A stretch of DNA of 64,000 nucleotides from Rhizoctonia solani (lineage: Eukaryota > Basidiomycota > Agaricomycetes > Cantharellales > Ceratobasidiaceae), in assembly GCF_016906535.1 (NCBI RefSeq), contig NC_057384.1, positions 1,116,001-1,180,000 of the forward strand. Reading direction: 5' to 3'. Of the stretch, positions 21,421 through 34,144 are shown piece after piece (within the stretch, counting starts at the first letter, position 1; each line of letters begins with the position of its first letter). Position numbers and translations under genes: made by a program. The notes beneath the pieces are model-generated. The model made no database searches. It saw nothing but the letters and a program-made list of their open reading frames with translations, and was not told the DNA's origin.

Positions 21421-23206
21421 CTTACAGTGGCGTTATGCTGATAGGTTTGGGGAGTCAGCGGCGACAAGATTCACCATTGAATAGGCGATACCCTGCCCTG
21501 TTGTAGATCTAATGCACATTTCGTCATCAAATCAAGATGAGACTACCTCCATACTTATCGCTCCGGCCTGCCTGAAAGCCTTGTTCACAATAGTAACTGG
21601 GCTGCCTGCACCTTCTTGTACTGATTACTCGGGACGTTGAAAGGATACCTCGGTAACTACCCAATACTGACCCCAGGGAGGTCAGGGTCGGGCTGACGGA
21701 TCGCCCCATGTTCAAATTACTATCCGGTGGAGCGCATGAAACATTTGATGAAGCACAAAAGAAAATATATGTATGTGTCAGAATAAGCTACCTTAAGGAT
21801 GGAGGAGAATAGGCTCTTAGCGCAATAAAATATGTAGGAATTGTTGAGTTTGTACCCAAAAATTCACATGTTGGGGTGTTTCTTATCGAAAATGAATAGC
21901 ACAGAATGACGAAATTAGGATGAAACACCCTATATATTCCCGCATGCTCTATTTCTGGGGGGGGGGGTATTCGGCTGAGACATAGGATGATTAGTTTGAT
22001 ATAGTTGTTATTATTTGGCCTATCCTCTACCATAGAACGAATATCCATCTAATAATCCTTCCTTTTATGCATGCCCTACTGCCTATCACTGGTTTTTTAC
22101 TACTCTAGGTTTGGGATCAAAGACTGGTGAAAAGTGGCCATGACCACTTAACAATGCACATCTATAGAAAATGCTTTGGGAAGCACATCTCGAAAACATT
22201 GTGCAACCAATACTAGCCACATGCATGGAAGTCGTTCGCCGAGCCTTATCGGCCTCAAATTCAGCCATTTCCACTATGCTATAACTACATCTCAACCCCC
22301 GGCCGGTGAAGGATGACCGCCAACAATAAATTTCGATAAGTTATCTAATTTGTGGGCCCAAACCTGGAAAGAGGTTCATAATCGAATCGAAGCTATTCAA
22401 GAACAAAAAATCGTTGTTGCTATATTGGGCTACATACCTCGTGCTCCGCTTTTCAGTTCGCCAATTTGACTATAAGACCAAGTACAAGATCATTTTTCAG
22501 AATACTTCATAGCTATAATACGTGGCGAATCTAGACTCATCCTGTGATACTTGTGCAAGCTCAGGAAGATCTATTAATAAGTATTTTTGTGGCTACGTCG
22601 ACCCTGGAGCTCCGGCACCTCAAACTGCTATTGCATAAAGCTCGCCAGGCCCTTATGTCTTACCTCAAAGTAGTAGGGAAAGCTCGGGCCATGTACGGCG
22701 TGGAATAAAGCCGGAGCACGGGCTTTCCTATTCATACATAGATACCATGAATCACGAGCCATATATGATGCAATGTATGTTCGTACATCGCGAACGACCA
22801 AGCTGTTCTTATTTCAGATCTTCCCCTCTTCTAGATTCACGCTCATACCCGAATTGAAGCACATGAGGCATCACATGGTACAAGGCCAAGTATAGACTCG
22901 GTTGTCAGTGTAACTTATGATCTGGCAAAGCTGATATGGCCAATGATACGCCGCATATACTTCCCTCCCTCCGTATTGGGCCATCAAAAGAGGTTAAATC
23001 GGATCCTAAATAAGTTTATCTCATACGTAGCACAATGAACGGATCGTTTGTCTCGGCTATATATTTCATCCGCCAACCTGGAGCGAGGATTCGTCGGGAG
23101 TTTCCCGCATGAAGATGTGCCACATAAGAATTAGACCGTGTGCGCAGAATTTTCTCAATTTCTGACGACAGCATGGGAGATACAGGAAATTAATTATTCT
23201 ACAGGG

Positions 23207-23215
23207 TATAAATAT
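23207..23215 (+). promoter_or_regulatory. TATA box of the small secreted protein gene
   Basis: TATAAATAT lies 56 bases before the ATG at 23271, a normal fungal core-promoter distance. Confidence 0.5.
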
Positions 23216-23270
23216 GAGAGACAGCAGGCTGCTAGGACCGCATCAATACGCATAGACCCTCCTTTCAATT

Positions 23271-23704
23271 ATGTTCTACCCACGTACCAATCTCGTCATC
23301 GCCACTCTCGCGCTCTCCGGGCTGGCCGCTCCTTTGTCGCCTAGACAGGACCAGAACCAGGGCCAACCCATCAGTGTCGGCGTAAGTTTCAGACTAGCGA
23401 ATCATTGAGCTTTCTATTGATATCCTTCCCTACTAGATTCACGCAAACCGCTCAGCCCCTGCCTCTGAGGTATTCGGAACAACTTTCGATAAACCGAACT
23501 TTACCACTCTGCCAACAGGGTTGTGCATAGTACCACAGTTCAATACTCAAGCCGGAATAGGGCAACCACAGAAATTGCTAATTGTTCAACAAGCTCTGGA
23601 TCTGTGTCCAAGAGCGAAAAGGATCGTCGTAAGTTTGTTTGGTGGTGATTGGACAGGGTTTCAATTGATGAACATGTGACCTTTAGGTGTCGATCTCAAA
23701 TTGA
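23271..23704 (+). CDS. Small secreted protein, uncharacterised
   Basis: Exons 23271-23381, 23437-23628 and 23687-23704 total 321 bases and give 106 residues in phase. The last exon holds only five codons and the stop. The N-terminus is a classical signal peptide: a basic residue in MFYPRTN, a hydrophobic core LVIATLALSGLAA, then PLSPRQ, with likely cleavage after LAA or near PRQ. The mature part is polar, has one N-glycosylation sequon (NFT) and two cysteines, and shows no domain I recognise. Introns have clean GTAAGT donors and CTAG/TTAG acceptors, and a TATA box lies upstream, so this reads as a real gene. It precedes a secreted subtilase on the same strand by about 1 kb. It could be an effector-like or surface protein, or a truncated member of a larger secreted family. 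No function is assigned. Confidence 0.65.
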
Positions 23705-24724
23705 CCGATTGTTCTGGACTGTAATTGTTAGCTTTGTGTCAATAAATGGCTTATTTGGAATAACAATTAGACTTGGAGGTAAAGGAGCTACGATTGTTTG
23801 TGGTCCGCGCGGTTAGAGGGCGCCCCCATGCGTTGCGCTGCAGCACCTCACCTTAAGCTTGAGTACAGCTCGAATTCCAGTATTCTTCTCTAATGCTAAC
23901 TATGACCTGGCAACTTGCGAAAAGAAGTAGGCATCACATATTTCACTCTCAGGCACTGTGGCAACGTCCATCACATGGTCTACTGAACCGCTGAGCGCTC
24001 ACAAGTTACAACCATGTCTGAAAAACGTGGAAAAGAAAATGTTCTAAATGCGCTAGATGTATAGTACAAGGTAACCGACTAGGTTCTTGCAAAGTTTTTG
24101 CCTAAGGGTAACCAGGGGGATCGTCATCAATGCGGGGCTCGGTGATTCCACGCGGGGAAAGTGCTCGACTCGGGCCCAAGGCCATTTGTCTAAGCTGGCG
24201 ACAGCCTTCTTAAAGAGCTGTACTATGAAAACTACACACAAACAGTGTAATTTACATTCGCGATGCATAGGGATACCGGAGAGTATGTGCCATAGTGAGC
24301 CCAGATGCTATCGCACGACCGTCGGTCGGTGCAATAAGTACGTACACGCACACAAAGATCATGTGTCGCGTTGACTTAACCCTTGTTTGTCCATACGGAC
24401 AATGAGAATCGCCAGCGTGGTGAGGATCGTCGACAAGGGAACTTGCCAAGCGAACCTAGGGAGTTATTAGGACCCGTAGCGTTCGAATTTGCACTGGTCG
24501 TCAAGGTACGCTCCCGAGCGCCGGGCGCCAAATCGGGATATATTACCCCCTCCCTGGCCTTGATTGACTCTCATCCTCCTTTGGTTCAGGTTTCTTTTTG
24601 GTGGCTGGTCTCACCACTCGCTCAGTCGATCCTTCATTTTTTTTCCTTTTACTTTTTCTCAAGTCAGTCTTGACGACCGACCAAACAGTCCTAGCCAATT
24701 TTTCACTCTTTCACATCGAAGAAA
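23705..24724. other. Intergenic stretch upstream of the subtilase
   Basis: About 1 kb with no coding chain. The last 120 bases are T-rich (a T run near 24638-24645, then CTTTT repeats), typical of a fungal promoter or 5' leader. Confidence 0.45.
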
Positions 24725-26206
24725 ATGATTGGTTTCGTTTCTGCTGCGTTTTTGACCTTGGTTTCGCTGGCCGATGCTCTTCCTACACCTAAAGGACGGG
24801 TTAGTGTGCTCTCGACCGGATCTAAAGTCAAGAGTGAGTTTTGAAATGTATTGGAGAGAATGATAGTTGACGAGGAACGTAGCCAATTCGTATATTATTT
24901 CGCTTAAGAGCCAGGAGGTCGCAGATAAACACATGAACTGGATTAACACCCAAGTCGCCGGATACAACAGTTCTTGGGTTGGTTCCCAGTTTAACCAGTC
25001 TGCCTCCCAGGGTAGGTTTACACCGCATCATCAAAAGAATTTACCTAATCAAGAGACAAAGGTTTCGTTGCATATAGCGTCGTTCTTAACCCGAACGATG
25101 CGGCTGTGTCGATGGAGGATGGTTCAGTTCTCAAGAACAAAGATGGCTCGCCTATTTCCATTCTCGAGGCTGCCAAGGCCCGTTCCGATATTGAGTTTAT
25201 TGAGGAGGATCAGATTATGCGTACTACGGCTGTGCAGGAAAACGCCCCTTGGGGTCTCCAAAGGATCTCGAGCGCCCAGAAGTTGCCTGCCGGCAGTCGT
25301 GCTAATGCGTTGGCATTCACTTACACATTCAACGAGACTGCTGGGCAGGGTGTCGACGTCTACGTAGTCGTACGTTGCGATTCATTATGTCTATATTGGG
25401 AAACTTAAACTTACTGGTTTCCATAGGATACTGGCATCAACACCCAGCATCAGTCGTTCGGAGGCCGTGCTTCGTTTGGGTTTGCTGCTCAAGGGCTACC
25501 TAAGGTTGACGACCAAGGTCACGGTACTCACTGCGCTGGCACTATCGCATCCAAGGACTTTGGTGTCGCTAAGGCTGCAAACGTAATCGCCGTCAAGGTA
25601 GGCTTACTTCCATAGCAACACTCCCTCCGCTTTGCTCACATGACTCTCTAGGTGTTGGGAGCAGATGGTTCTGGTGCAACATCCGACATTGTCGATGGTA
25701 TCCAATTCGCGATGCAATCCGCTGCACAGTCTGGCCGTCCCTCAGTCATTAGCATGTCCCTTGGTGGTGGCGTATCCCGTGCTCTTGATAATGCCGTCAC
25801 CACTGCTGTCAGGTCAGGCATGCACGTAGTCGTTGCTGCTGGAAACGAAGCCGCCGATGCTAGCACTTCCTCACCTGCTCGTGCTCCTGCCGTTATTACC
25901 GTTGGCGCCTCAAACATTAACGACCAAGTCGCCAGTTTCAGCAACTTTGGACAGGGCGTTGATATCTTTGCTCCTGGTGAACAGGTCATCTCCACCTTTA
26001 TCGGCTCTACTACCGCCCGTCAGATCCTCTCTGGCACTTCCATGGCTTGCCCTCATGTTGCTGGTATGGTCGCCAGTATCCTTTCCTCCGAGGGCAATCT
26101 GAGCCCCGCCGACATGGCCACCCGCATTAAGGGTCTTGGAACCGCCAACGCTCTCTCTCGCGTTCCCCAGGGTACTACGAACCTGGTCGGCCAGCTCCCG
26201 CAGTGA
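24725..26206 (+). CDS. Secreted subtilisin-like serine protease (S8A, proteinase K type)
   Basis: Exons 24725-24833, 24883-25011, 25062-25369, 25427-25597 and 25652-26206 total 1272 bases and give 423 residues in phase. A signal peptide ([18 protein letters not shown]) is followed by an I9-type inhibitory propeptide starting at NSYIISL, with [12 protein letters not shown] at its end. The mature enzyme begins near [12 protein letters not shown]. The triad is complete: Asp183 in VVDTGIN, His214 in GHGTHCAGT and Ser369 in [12 protein letters not shown]. The oxyanion Asn304 lies in AAGNEA. Length and motif spacing match fungal proteinase K-like enzymes, which are secreted endopeptidases for protein nutrition or host-tissue attack. 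No C-terminal extension is present. The intron just before the catalytic Asp is common in this family. Confidence 0.96.
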
Positions 26207-27844
26207 CTAGAAGGTAGTCCTGTTCAACGCACCTCCATGAGTGTCGTTCAAACGCGAGCGAACCTACTGGAACTTCTCAACCAGATCTTTAGTTCCTAAG
26301 CAGAATATTTCGATGTGTCGAGTTTGGGCTGTTTTTATTTTTGAGAACGAGTGTTTTATGTGAATGCATCGATTGAGCTTTCCTTTACCTTATTCGCTTG
26401 GTGTGATTTTGTATGCATCGAGGTAATTCTGCGACTGCAGAGGTCGTCTTTTGCCGAGTAAAAGATACCGACGGCTCGGGCGGTAGTTACTGCGGATCTC
26501 TAGATCAACAGTCTTGGTATGTCTAATTACGGACTAAGACGCTCATTAGGCTTTAGTCATGTAGATCCTCTGTGTCGGCCATGCGATCACGACCGCTTAC
26601 TTCGTCAGAGATTACGTACATCCCATACAGTTGTCCCTTCTGTCATGATCCTTAGTTATGCCCCTCTAGTCCAAGCGGAATTTTGAACCGCAGGGCAGAT
26701 AGGTGTTCAGCCCCGACGTGAACAGGGGCCGAATAGTCCAAGGTACGAGCTGGCGGGGTCTTTTAACCGGGATAATGTCGATCGGTAACCGTAAAACTTC
26801 TTTCAAATTCCCAACGCCACTCCATGTGTATGTTCGACCAGTATGGTATGTACAAATGGTGGGCCAAATTTCGGGGGACTCGTAAGTGTCAATGACGACA
26901 TTATGTGCATACATTGGTGCTGTTCCTGCTATCGTATCGAACCGCACGCCATCTCGAAGATTGTATTAGATTCTTATCGTAAACCTGGGCCTTCGACCAA
27001 TCCGCTGGGTTCAGAGGTGGTAGCTCACTTTGTCTTGTTCGGGCCGGATGCGAAGAAGAGGGAACCCAGAGCCGAGCGTTAATTAGATTTTTTTTGAATA
27101 CGTTTTACGTTGACGGGTGTGTGTTTTGCACGAGGAGTGGCTGGGACGGATGTTGGGTGAGTGAGTTGACAATCTTAATGAGTGATGTGGCCCCGAAGCT
27201 GTTATATGTGCCCTATACAAAGAGATGCAAGAAGGCATTTACGCCTACGTGGCTCCTGAATTTTTTTAAGATTGTGTCGAAATTACTATGGCAAGCCTCG
27301 AGGACCGAATAAAACCAACTTGAACGAATACTGAAGTAAATTTGCACATGGGGTAAGCAATTGAATGGTAAGGTTATGATAGATGAAAGTAAAAGCAGGT
27401 GAGGTTTGGGCACACGAGGATTATCGATTAGGTGGTGTCGATCAGTTATCGAGATAGGATAAGCGCCTAAACGAGGGGTTGAACTGTGGGCCGTTACAAC
27501 TTTTATGCAGGGATGCGCGTCGGGGAGTCGGTAGTTCCTGACATGCCATCTGATCGATACATCATGACTGTATGCATTGGAGTAGAGGATTCTAGTTTCG
27601 CCAGGGGTTGAAACAATTGTTTGTCACAGTGGCCAAATGATGATTGCTTCCGCATCAGGTCAGGGGCTTCTTTCCATATCTGTGATTTGACATGGCCCAA
27701 ACAGATACAAGCGCCCCTTGTGGGGCATAAAGCGTGGCCTGTGTTCCCCGCACGCAACATTCCCCCCTCGGTTTGGTTTCGGGCGATCCTTGTACATTAG
27801 TGCGTTTGGGTTTTTGTATTTTTTGGGCGGTAAATGCACACGCA
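26207..27844. other. Intergenic stretch, no supported gene
   Basis: About 1.6 kb between the subtilase and the zinc-cluster gene. It starts with the subtilase 3' flank. I see no exon chain or repeat. Confidence 0.5.
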
Positions 27845-30800
27845 ATGTCGCCCTCGTTAACTACTCACGATACCCGACGGCGAGACGCTCTGTCGATTGA
27901 TGCGCTGGTCGAGCGTCCGAGTACCCGGCAGTGCGGCAAGTGCCAGGAAGCTCAGTCGCGAGTGAGTCTAAATATATAATAACTGAATCTATCTGATCTC
28001 TGCTAGTGCGACGGCCGCGAGCCATGCCGCAACTGCGAGGACCGCGGTACACTCTGTGGCTATGCCTGGTCGTCGTTCAGTGCGCCGCATATACTCCCGC
28101 CTGTGCACCAGGCCTCGCAGACACCTCAGGGTCACTCTGTGCTCTACTTTTCTCCGCCTTCCGCCAAGCGCCGGTCGCCTGCCCCAACAGGTTCGATTTT
28201 CCCGCGCTCCAATGCACTCGACGGAGGGTGGGCCATTGTCCCCCAGGGAACGAATGCCCCCGCAGCGCATCACCCACCTGGACCAGTTGTTGCATGTAAA
28301 ACCTGCCAAGCCCGCAATACTCCTGTAAGTCCGAGCTCTTCTGGGGCGAAATGAGTAATTAATCAATTGCAGTGTGACGGAGTTACCCCGGTGTGTGGAT
28401 CTTGCCGTATGCGCCGGCTGGAGTGTTACCTAGCTACCCCTGTGAGCTCATCGTCCGATAGACGCAATGGAAACGCCCCGACTATGTCGTGGAGCGCACG
28501 GGACACTCAGGCGCTTAATCCTCGTTCGTTTCCCCCCTCGCTCAGCCAGGCCGCCATGCTTCTCCCACCCTCTGGCCCATTTCGTCCGAGAGCACCGAGC
28601 GATGCAAGCAAGCCTTCATCTTCGCGTACGAGTTTGAGCTTCATGCTGAATCCGAATACCGAGGGAAAAGCCCCTTCTGGGTCCAAGGGAAATGGCCAGC
28701 GTCCATCCGAGTTGAAGAATATCAGCACCAATGTCAAGACACCGACGCATCATGTTACGCCTCCCACCCCTGTTGCGCCCGCATCTATGGAGAAGGCCCA
28801 ATGCGCTCCCCCCTCGATGCAAATGGACATTGATACTCCCACTCCTACCTCACGCGACCCTCCCACGAGCCCATCTTCCTCAACTTCTGGCACCATGGCG
28901 GGAACAACTGATTTGTCTCGTCGGCCATCTAGAAAACGCAGCGCTTCTCCCGATAGAGAGGATTCTCCAGGAAGAGAGTCGGTGTCCAGTCTGGGCGTAA
29001 GCGCATTGACTATGAACGGACGTCGGTCCCGAGCCCTTTCACATGTCCATTCGCCCAGGAGCTCGATGGACTCGTACAGTGGGCGACATGCACTCGAGCC
29101 GCACTCACCTCGCTCGCACTCTACTCGGGGCTCCATGGACTCCCACCGAGGATCAATGGATTCCCATACCCGAACATCACTCGATAACGCACAGTCTCCT
29201 ACTCGTTCCCAATCACATTCTACACGTAATTCTGTGGATCTACATTCTCGTGGACAGCCTCTTGATGAGGCACGAAACTCGCATCCTGAATATCCCCACT
29301 CGAATCGCCCAGTGGGCTTTCACCCTGGTCACACTAGCCGCCCAAGTGATCACCACCCCATAGACGGGCACCCACCCCATCGCCGTTCGATCGACCAAGC
29401 CCAAGGTCTTACCTCACCTATAGATTTGTCCCGCCCGCGCTCCCGCTCAAAGTCTTCGTTGAGTCACTTATTAGATGGAGGAGGATTTGGCGGGATGGGC
29501 TCGAGTACGTCTCCGACTCATACCACATCCCCACACGCCCAGGCGCCACCACACACCCGCATTCTACACAATACGCACGCTCAAGTTCCACATTCCGCAC
29601 CTTCTCATCCGCATCCACATGTCCACCCCCCTCGGACACCCTCTACCGAAATTGGCTCTGGTCCAAGCCCGACTGCCACATCCACGACGTCCGCATCCGA
29701 GTCGTTTTCTCGCCCCATGTCGGCCGAATCACTGGGTCGGCCTATTGGTCGAGAGCAAGGTTTTCACAAGGAAACAGGAGTAGTAGCATACAGGGACCAG
29801 GACCATCGTGAACCAGGACCGCCAGCACATCGGGAATCTGGACCGCCACACCGTGAGCCAGGTGCACCAGTCCACAGAGAACCAGTCCTACCTCACAGAG
29901 AACCTCCTAAACAAGGGTCAATATCCACGGCCCTCGCCGATATGCAACTAAAATCCGCCGGGACTTCACGCGCGTCATCACCTGGCCATGCACGTCATGA
30001 CGTATTCGTGCACAGCGCATTCAATGGGCCCAATTCTGGACGACATGCGTGGACCACATTTGGGACGGCTGGAGAGAATATGGCTAACTCCGAGGGAAGA
30101 GCGGTGCCAGCACCGGAACCCAAAGCACCCGTCGTCTTGGAAGGGCGGATGGCCAATGTCTGGCGGCACGAAACCGAGGCAGGAATGCGGCGCCGCGAGG
30201 CTGAGGCTGAACTACGGAAACAAGAATCTCACGGCCAAGTCGAATTGCACCGCAGACGTTCTGAAGGGGCGAAGCGGAGGAAGATTGGCGAGTCTGACGA
30301 TGAGCATCGGGCGGAAAGGGATCGAAGGATGTCTGGGGCGACTGACGAACGGAGGATGTCGATTGTAGAGCCCGAGCGACAGTCGTCGGGTGCGGAATCT
30401 GATAGGAGAATGTCCATTGCAGAGTCCGAGCGGCGAATGTCAATTGTCGAGTCTGACAAACGCCCCATTCCCGAGCCGGAGAAGCGCACGTCGATGGCCG
30501 AACCCGAAAGACGGATGTCAATTGTCGAACCCGAGAAACGCACGACGGGCACTGAGACGGAGCGAAAGAATTCGATTCCCGAGTCGGGCAGACGCATGTC
30601 AATTGTCGAGCACGTGCGGAGGGCGACTGGTGTAGCACCCAAGGACTCTGCACACCGAGGAACGAGCAATTCGCTGCCTAACCCACGGAGCAATGCTACC
30701 ATGGACGTGTTTGCCCGGCCCCGACGCGGATCTGTCCCTATGCCTGGCGGTTGGACCGATGACGACCCCAAGTCCCAGTCGGTGATTGTCATTAGCGACT

Positions 30801-32274
30801 CTCCTGAAGCTCAGACGGCCGATACAGAAATGGAGATTCAAGAACTGTCGGAGCCGTTGTTTCCTGACCGTAATGCGATGCCTGACGCCAAGTCCGATTC
30901 GACCGAGGGGCCATCTCGCGCTGTCGACGAGTCAACGCCACTCGGCCCGTTTGGACACATATGGCCTCCGCCGCTCATCCCGGTTCCAAGCGATCTGGGC
31001 AAGAAAGGACGTCGCACAAAGCCCGAGGCTGAACCAACACCGGTTCGAAGTTTTATTACTCCATTGACCCTCCCTCCTCCGCCCCCGACAACCCAGATAA
31101 AACAGCTGACGCCAATCGTAGACGATGAGAGCAAGGACAGGGAAAAGGAAAAGGAGAAAGACAAGGACAAGGAATCTGCAAATTCGAATCAGCCTTCCGT
31201 TCTTAGATCGATGCTCACCACTATGCCTACCCGTGTTACGTTTATGAACGAGGTCCAAAATTTCCTCTCTCAACCGGTGACCAAGACTCGTCGAAATCGT
31301 GCTGTAATTATGACCAAGGCGCTCATGAAGGATGCGCTCGGTGTATTGTTAGACCCCAGTACGGACGAACTGCTCAAGGACTATGTCCCGCCCGAGAAGA
31401 AAAAGGACGAGGAAAAATCGGGTAAAGATAAGGATCGCGACGGTACTCCTGCACGCGGGCGAAAAATGTCGGTCGCGATTGATACCACGGACCATTCCTC
31501 GCTGGAATTTCGGGCTTGGGCTAGACGTATGTTTTCTACTGTCAAGACGAGTCGGGGCGAAGACGCGTTGGCATTTGATGGCAAGCCCGTCGTCGTTGAG
31601 GACGACATTTACGAGACGATTGTGATATGTCATTCTCAGGGGAATCACTGCAGCACAGACGAGACGGCCAAGCTGGTTGACCAAGAGCACGTAAGTTTGT
31701 ATAACTGAATATCATTTTACAACTAGCTAACACGTGTATGCAGAGCTGGGTGCCTCGTGCATTGATAGAGGCGTTTGTACAGAAATGTCCTGGGTGTCCG
31801 TCGGAGAACAAGACTGCGAACACGGCGGCCAAGCCCAAGAAACGCAAGTCTGTCCGAGGTGCTGGTGGTGCTGGTGGTCCAAAACGCAAGCCGACGGCCG
31901 CGCGACGGGGCAAAAAGGCCCAGGACGGCGAGAGCTCACGTCGGTCTCGAAAGTTTACTGGGAAAGAGGTATCTCCCGAAGAGTCAGACGGGGAAGAGAA
32001 CGATCAGGAAGAGGATGAGTTGAAGGAGAGTGGGGATGAGGCTGGACCCTCTGTCAAGACCGAGCTCAAGTCTGATCATGATCTGGACCCGACGGGCGAC
32101 GACCTGGACAATGACAACGACCAGGACCAGGATGAACCGGATCCCGACGCAGACGCAGAGCCAGAACCCAATGGAGAAGGGATCGACGAGCTGGACGACG
32201 CAGAAGAATTAGAGATGGAGAGCGAAGACGAACACGTTTCCGCACCTAGCTCATCGAGGCAAAAGAATGCATGA
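27845..32274 (+). CDS. Large nuclear protein with two Zn2Cys6 clusters and an integrase-like H2C2 zinc site
   Basis: Exons 27845-27961, 28007-28324, 28373-31690 and 31744-32274 total 4284 bases and give 1427 residues in phase. Two complete fungal zinc clusters sit near the N-terminus. The first uses Cys30, 33, 40, 46, 49 and 56 (CX2CX6CX5CX2CX6C). The second uses Cys136, 139, 146, 153, 156 and 163 (CX2CX6CX6CX2CX6C). Residues about 165-1180 are disordered and Ser/Pro/His-rich, with repeats such as SMDSH, HREPG and, at about 800-900, RRMSIVEPE. Near 1225-1275 a conserved-looking segment reads FRAWARRMF, then CHSQGNH, SWVPRALIEAFVQ and KCPGCPS, an HX4H...CX2C site like integrase or NOL4-type zinc domains. 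A basic KKRKS/KRKP patch (likely NLS) and a long Asp/Glu tail finish the protein. It is probably a DNA-binding regulator; no fungal-specific transcription factor middle domain is visible. Confidence 0.85.
30340..30630 (+). repeat. Degenerate coding repeat with RRMSIVE core
   Basis: Within the zinc-cluster protein, units of about 8-16 residues recur: RRMSIVEPE, RRMSIAESE, RRMSIVESD, KRTSMAEPE, RRMSIVEPE, RKNSIPESG and RRMSIVEH. Each core carries a basic-basic-x-Ser pattern that suits basophilic kinases. The repeat is probably intrinsically disordered. Confidence 0.8.
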
Positions 32275-34144
32275 TCTACTCTTGATGGGCGATTTCCTAT
32301 TTTGTGTGATTTTGTGTATATTGTGTATATGCTATATGTTCTCATTTCAACTGTGCTATATGTTGTTCATTTGCCTTGTAGTGCTCTTTGTTCGTTTGGG
32401 ATACCCATGTTTGTTATGTAGTTGAAATACTGGCTTTCTTTTGTTGTCTGAGGGTAATTTTTATTCGACTGCCAGTGTGACACTTGTAATGCGGATACTA
32501 CCAACCCTGAAAACACTATCTTCGCCATCTAGTTTGTTAGCGGGCATTATATTGACGGTTTACTATGAGTGACAAATAATCATTGGGTTTGTCTGGTGGC
32601 GATGCGTGTGGTATGAATTACATAGTTCGCAAAGATCGTGATTGGGTCCCTCAGTTTTGGTCAAGGTTGCGGTGTTTTACTCTATGACCTATCTTCTGCT
32701 GATGCAATGGCTACGTCTGGTGTGAATAATCAATGGGGCATTGTGACTAGCATCGACTCGGTGTTCGGGTTGGCTTTCTTACTTAGTAAACTTTCCAGCC
32801 TACGTATACTCACTCTTTGCCAACTCGTACGCTCTACAAACACAAATAAAGTTACGCTAGTTGCCGCTCCTCACCCTATATTGATAATTGTATTACTCCG
32901 TAAGCGCATGCAGGGCTGGCCAATGACCTCTCTCGGGGCCCCTAGTTTCTGACCGTCGAGCCAGATCTAGACATACTTATATTGATGCAATTCAGTTGCC
33001 CTGATACGGAATTGGACTCAAAATATCCGAGGTGTCTCGAATTATTTCGAAGTGAATTGTCGAAATTGGGACCTTTCCAATTCAGCCGAGCGCTTGACTT
33101 CGATCCCGTGGTGTTCGTTTCTTCTCTGATTTTCCACTTTAAAACGAGGGCCCCTAAGCTAGCGACCCGGCAACCGATATGTCTATAGGATGAGCCAATG
33201 AATAGTTATCGCTTGAACGGGCAAAGAGCCCGCATACAACACCTTAACAATTACCAGATTAGGATAAGGTTCTCCATCGACATGCATTGCGGCTTGGAAT
33301 GCGGCACTCATGGAATCATCTCCAAATCTGTCAACGGAGACATTTGGCGTAGTGTGATAATATATTGGCGCCGCTGCCAGTGGCCGGGCCTCAATATAGC
33401 GGGTTAGAGCCAGCCTCGAGGATATTGGACGCTTAGCTAATTGGTCAATTGAGGTACCATGGATGCACCTGTGCCAGAATTCAACTAATGGTCACGGTGA
33501 CTTTAGTAAACATTGTATAGCTTATGCGGATTCAACTTGATCGGATTCTTACTCAGCCTTCCACTCGTGCTAGAGTACTGTAGAATTGGGTGTTTTGGTA
33601 GTTGAGTTGGAGTGTCCAAGGAATTAGTTACGATTCACTGTGGTTGCCGGAACCCCTTGCATACCTGGATTCTTAGAAAAAACAAAGGACTTGGGCGAGA
33701 CAAATCCGGTAGTCGTTTACCCTACGCCTCGAATCATACGTCACACGAGCCTAGCACTCACATGTATTTGGCTCGCTAGGCTATCAGACTTGCAAACAGG
33801 ATCTCACAGGGGACTATCAGGCGATATAAACTAGTGAATGCCAAGGCTACTGTACCTCACAGGTCAAATAACTATCCCTGGGCAGGCTCTGGGAAACGTT
33901 CCGGACTGCCTTGCCCATCAGCACTAGCCAAAGTTTGACTTATCTATCCATTGTGTGTATCAGTTCTTGGAGATGCGCCCCCATTAAGCATGTCGCGGGC
34001 AATAAAGTATGTGCATATGACATCACTGAATCATGATCAATGCTTAAATTATTGGCAGGGTAGGGGGGTTGTTTGGAGTCTCAAGTCCAAGCTCACCTCG
34101 GTTTGTGGTGATTCAATCTGGGGTTACGAGCGAGCCACATTTGT
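32275..34144. other. Intergenic stretch, no supported gene
   Basis: Starts with a T-rich 3' flank of the zinc-cluster gene, including a TGTGTATATTGTGTATATG repeat near 32311-32331. The remaining 1.7 kb shows no exon chain. Confidence 0.5.

Larger units (their letters stand above)
19689..23270. other. Gene-poor stretch containing an inverted-repeat element
   Basis: About 3.6 kb without a recognisable gene. It contains the inverted repeat at 20649-21420 (listed separately) and a G run near 21957-21967. The remainder shows short frames only and looks like diverged non-coding DNA. Confidence 0.5.
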
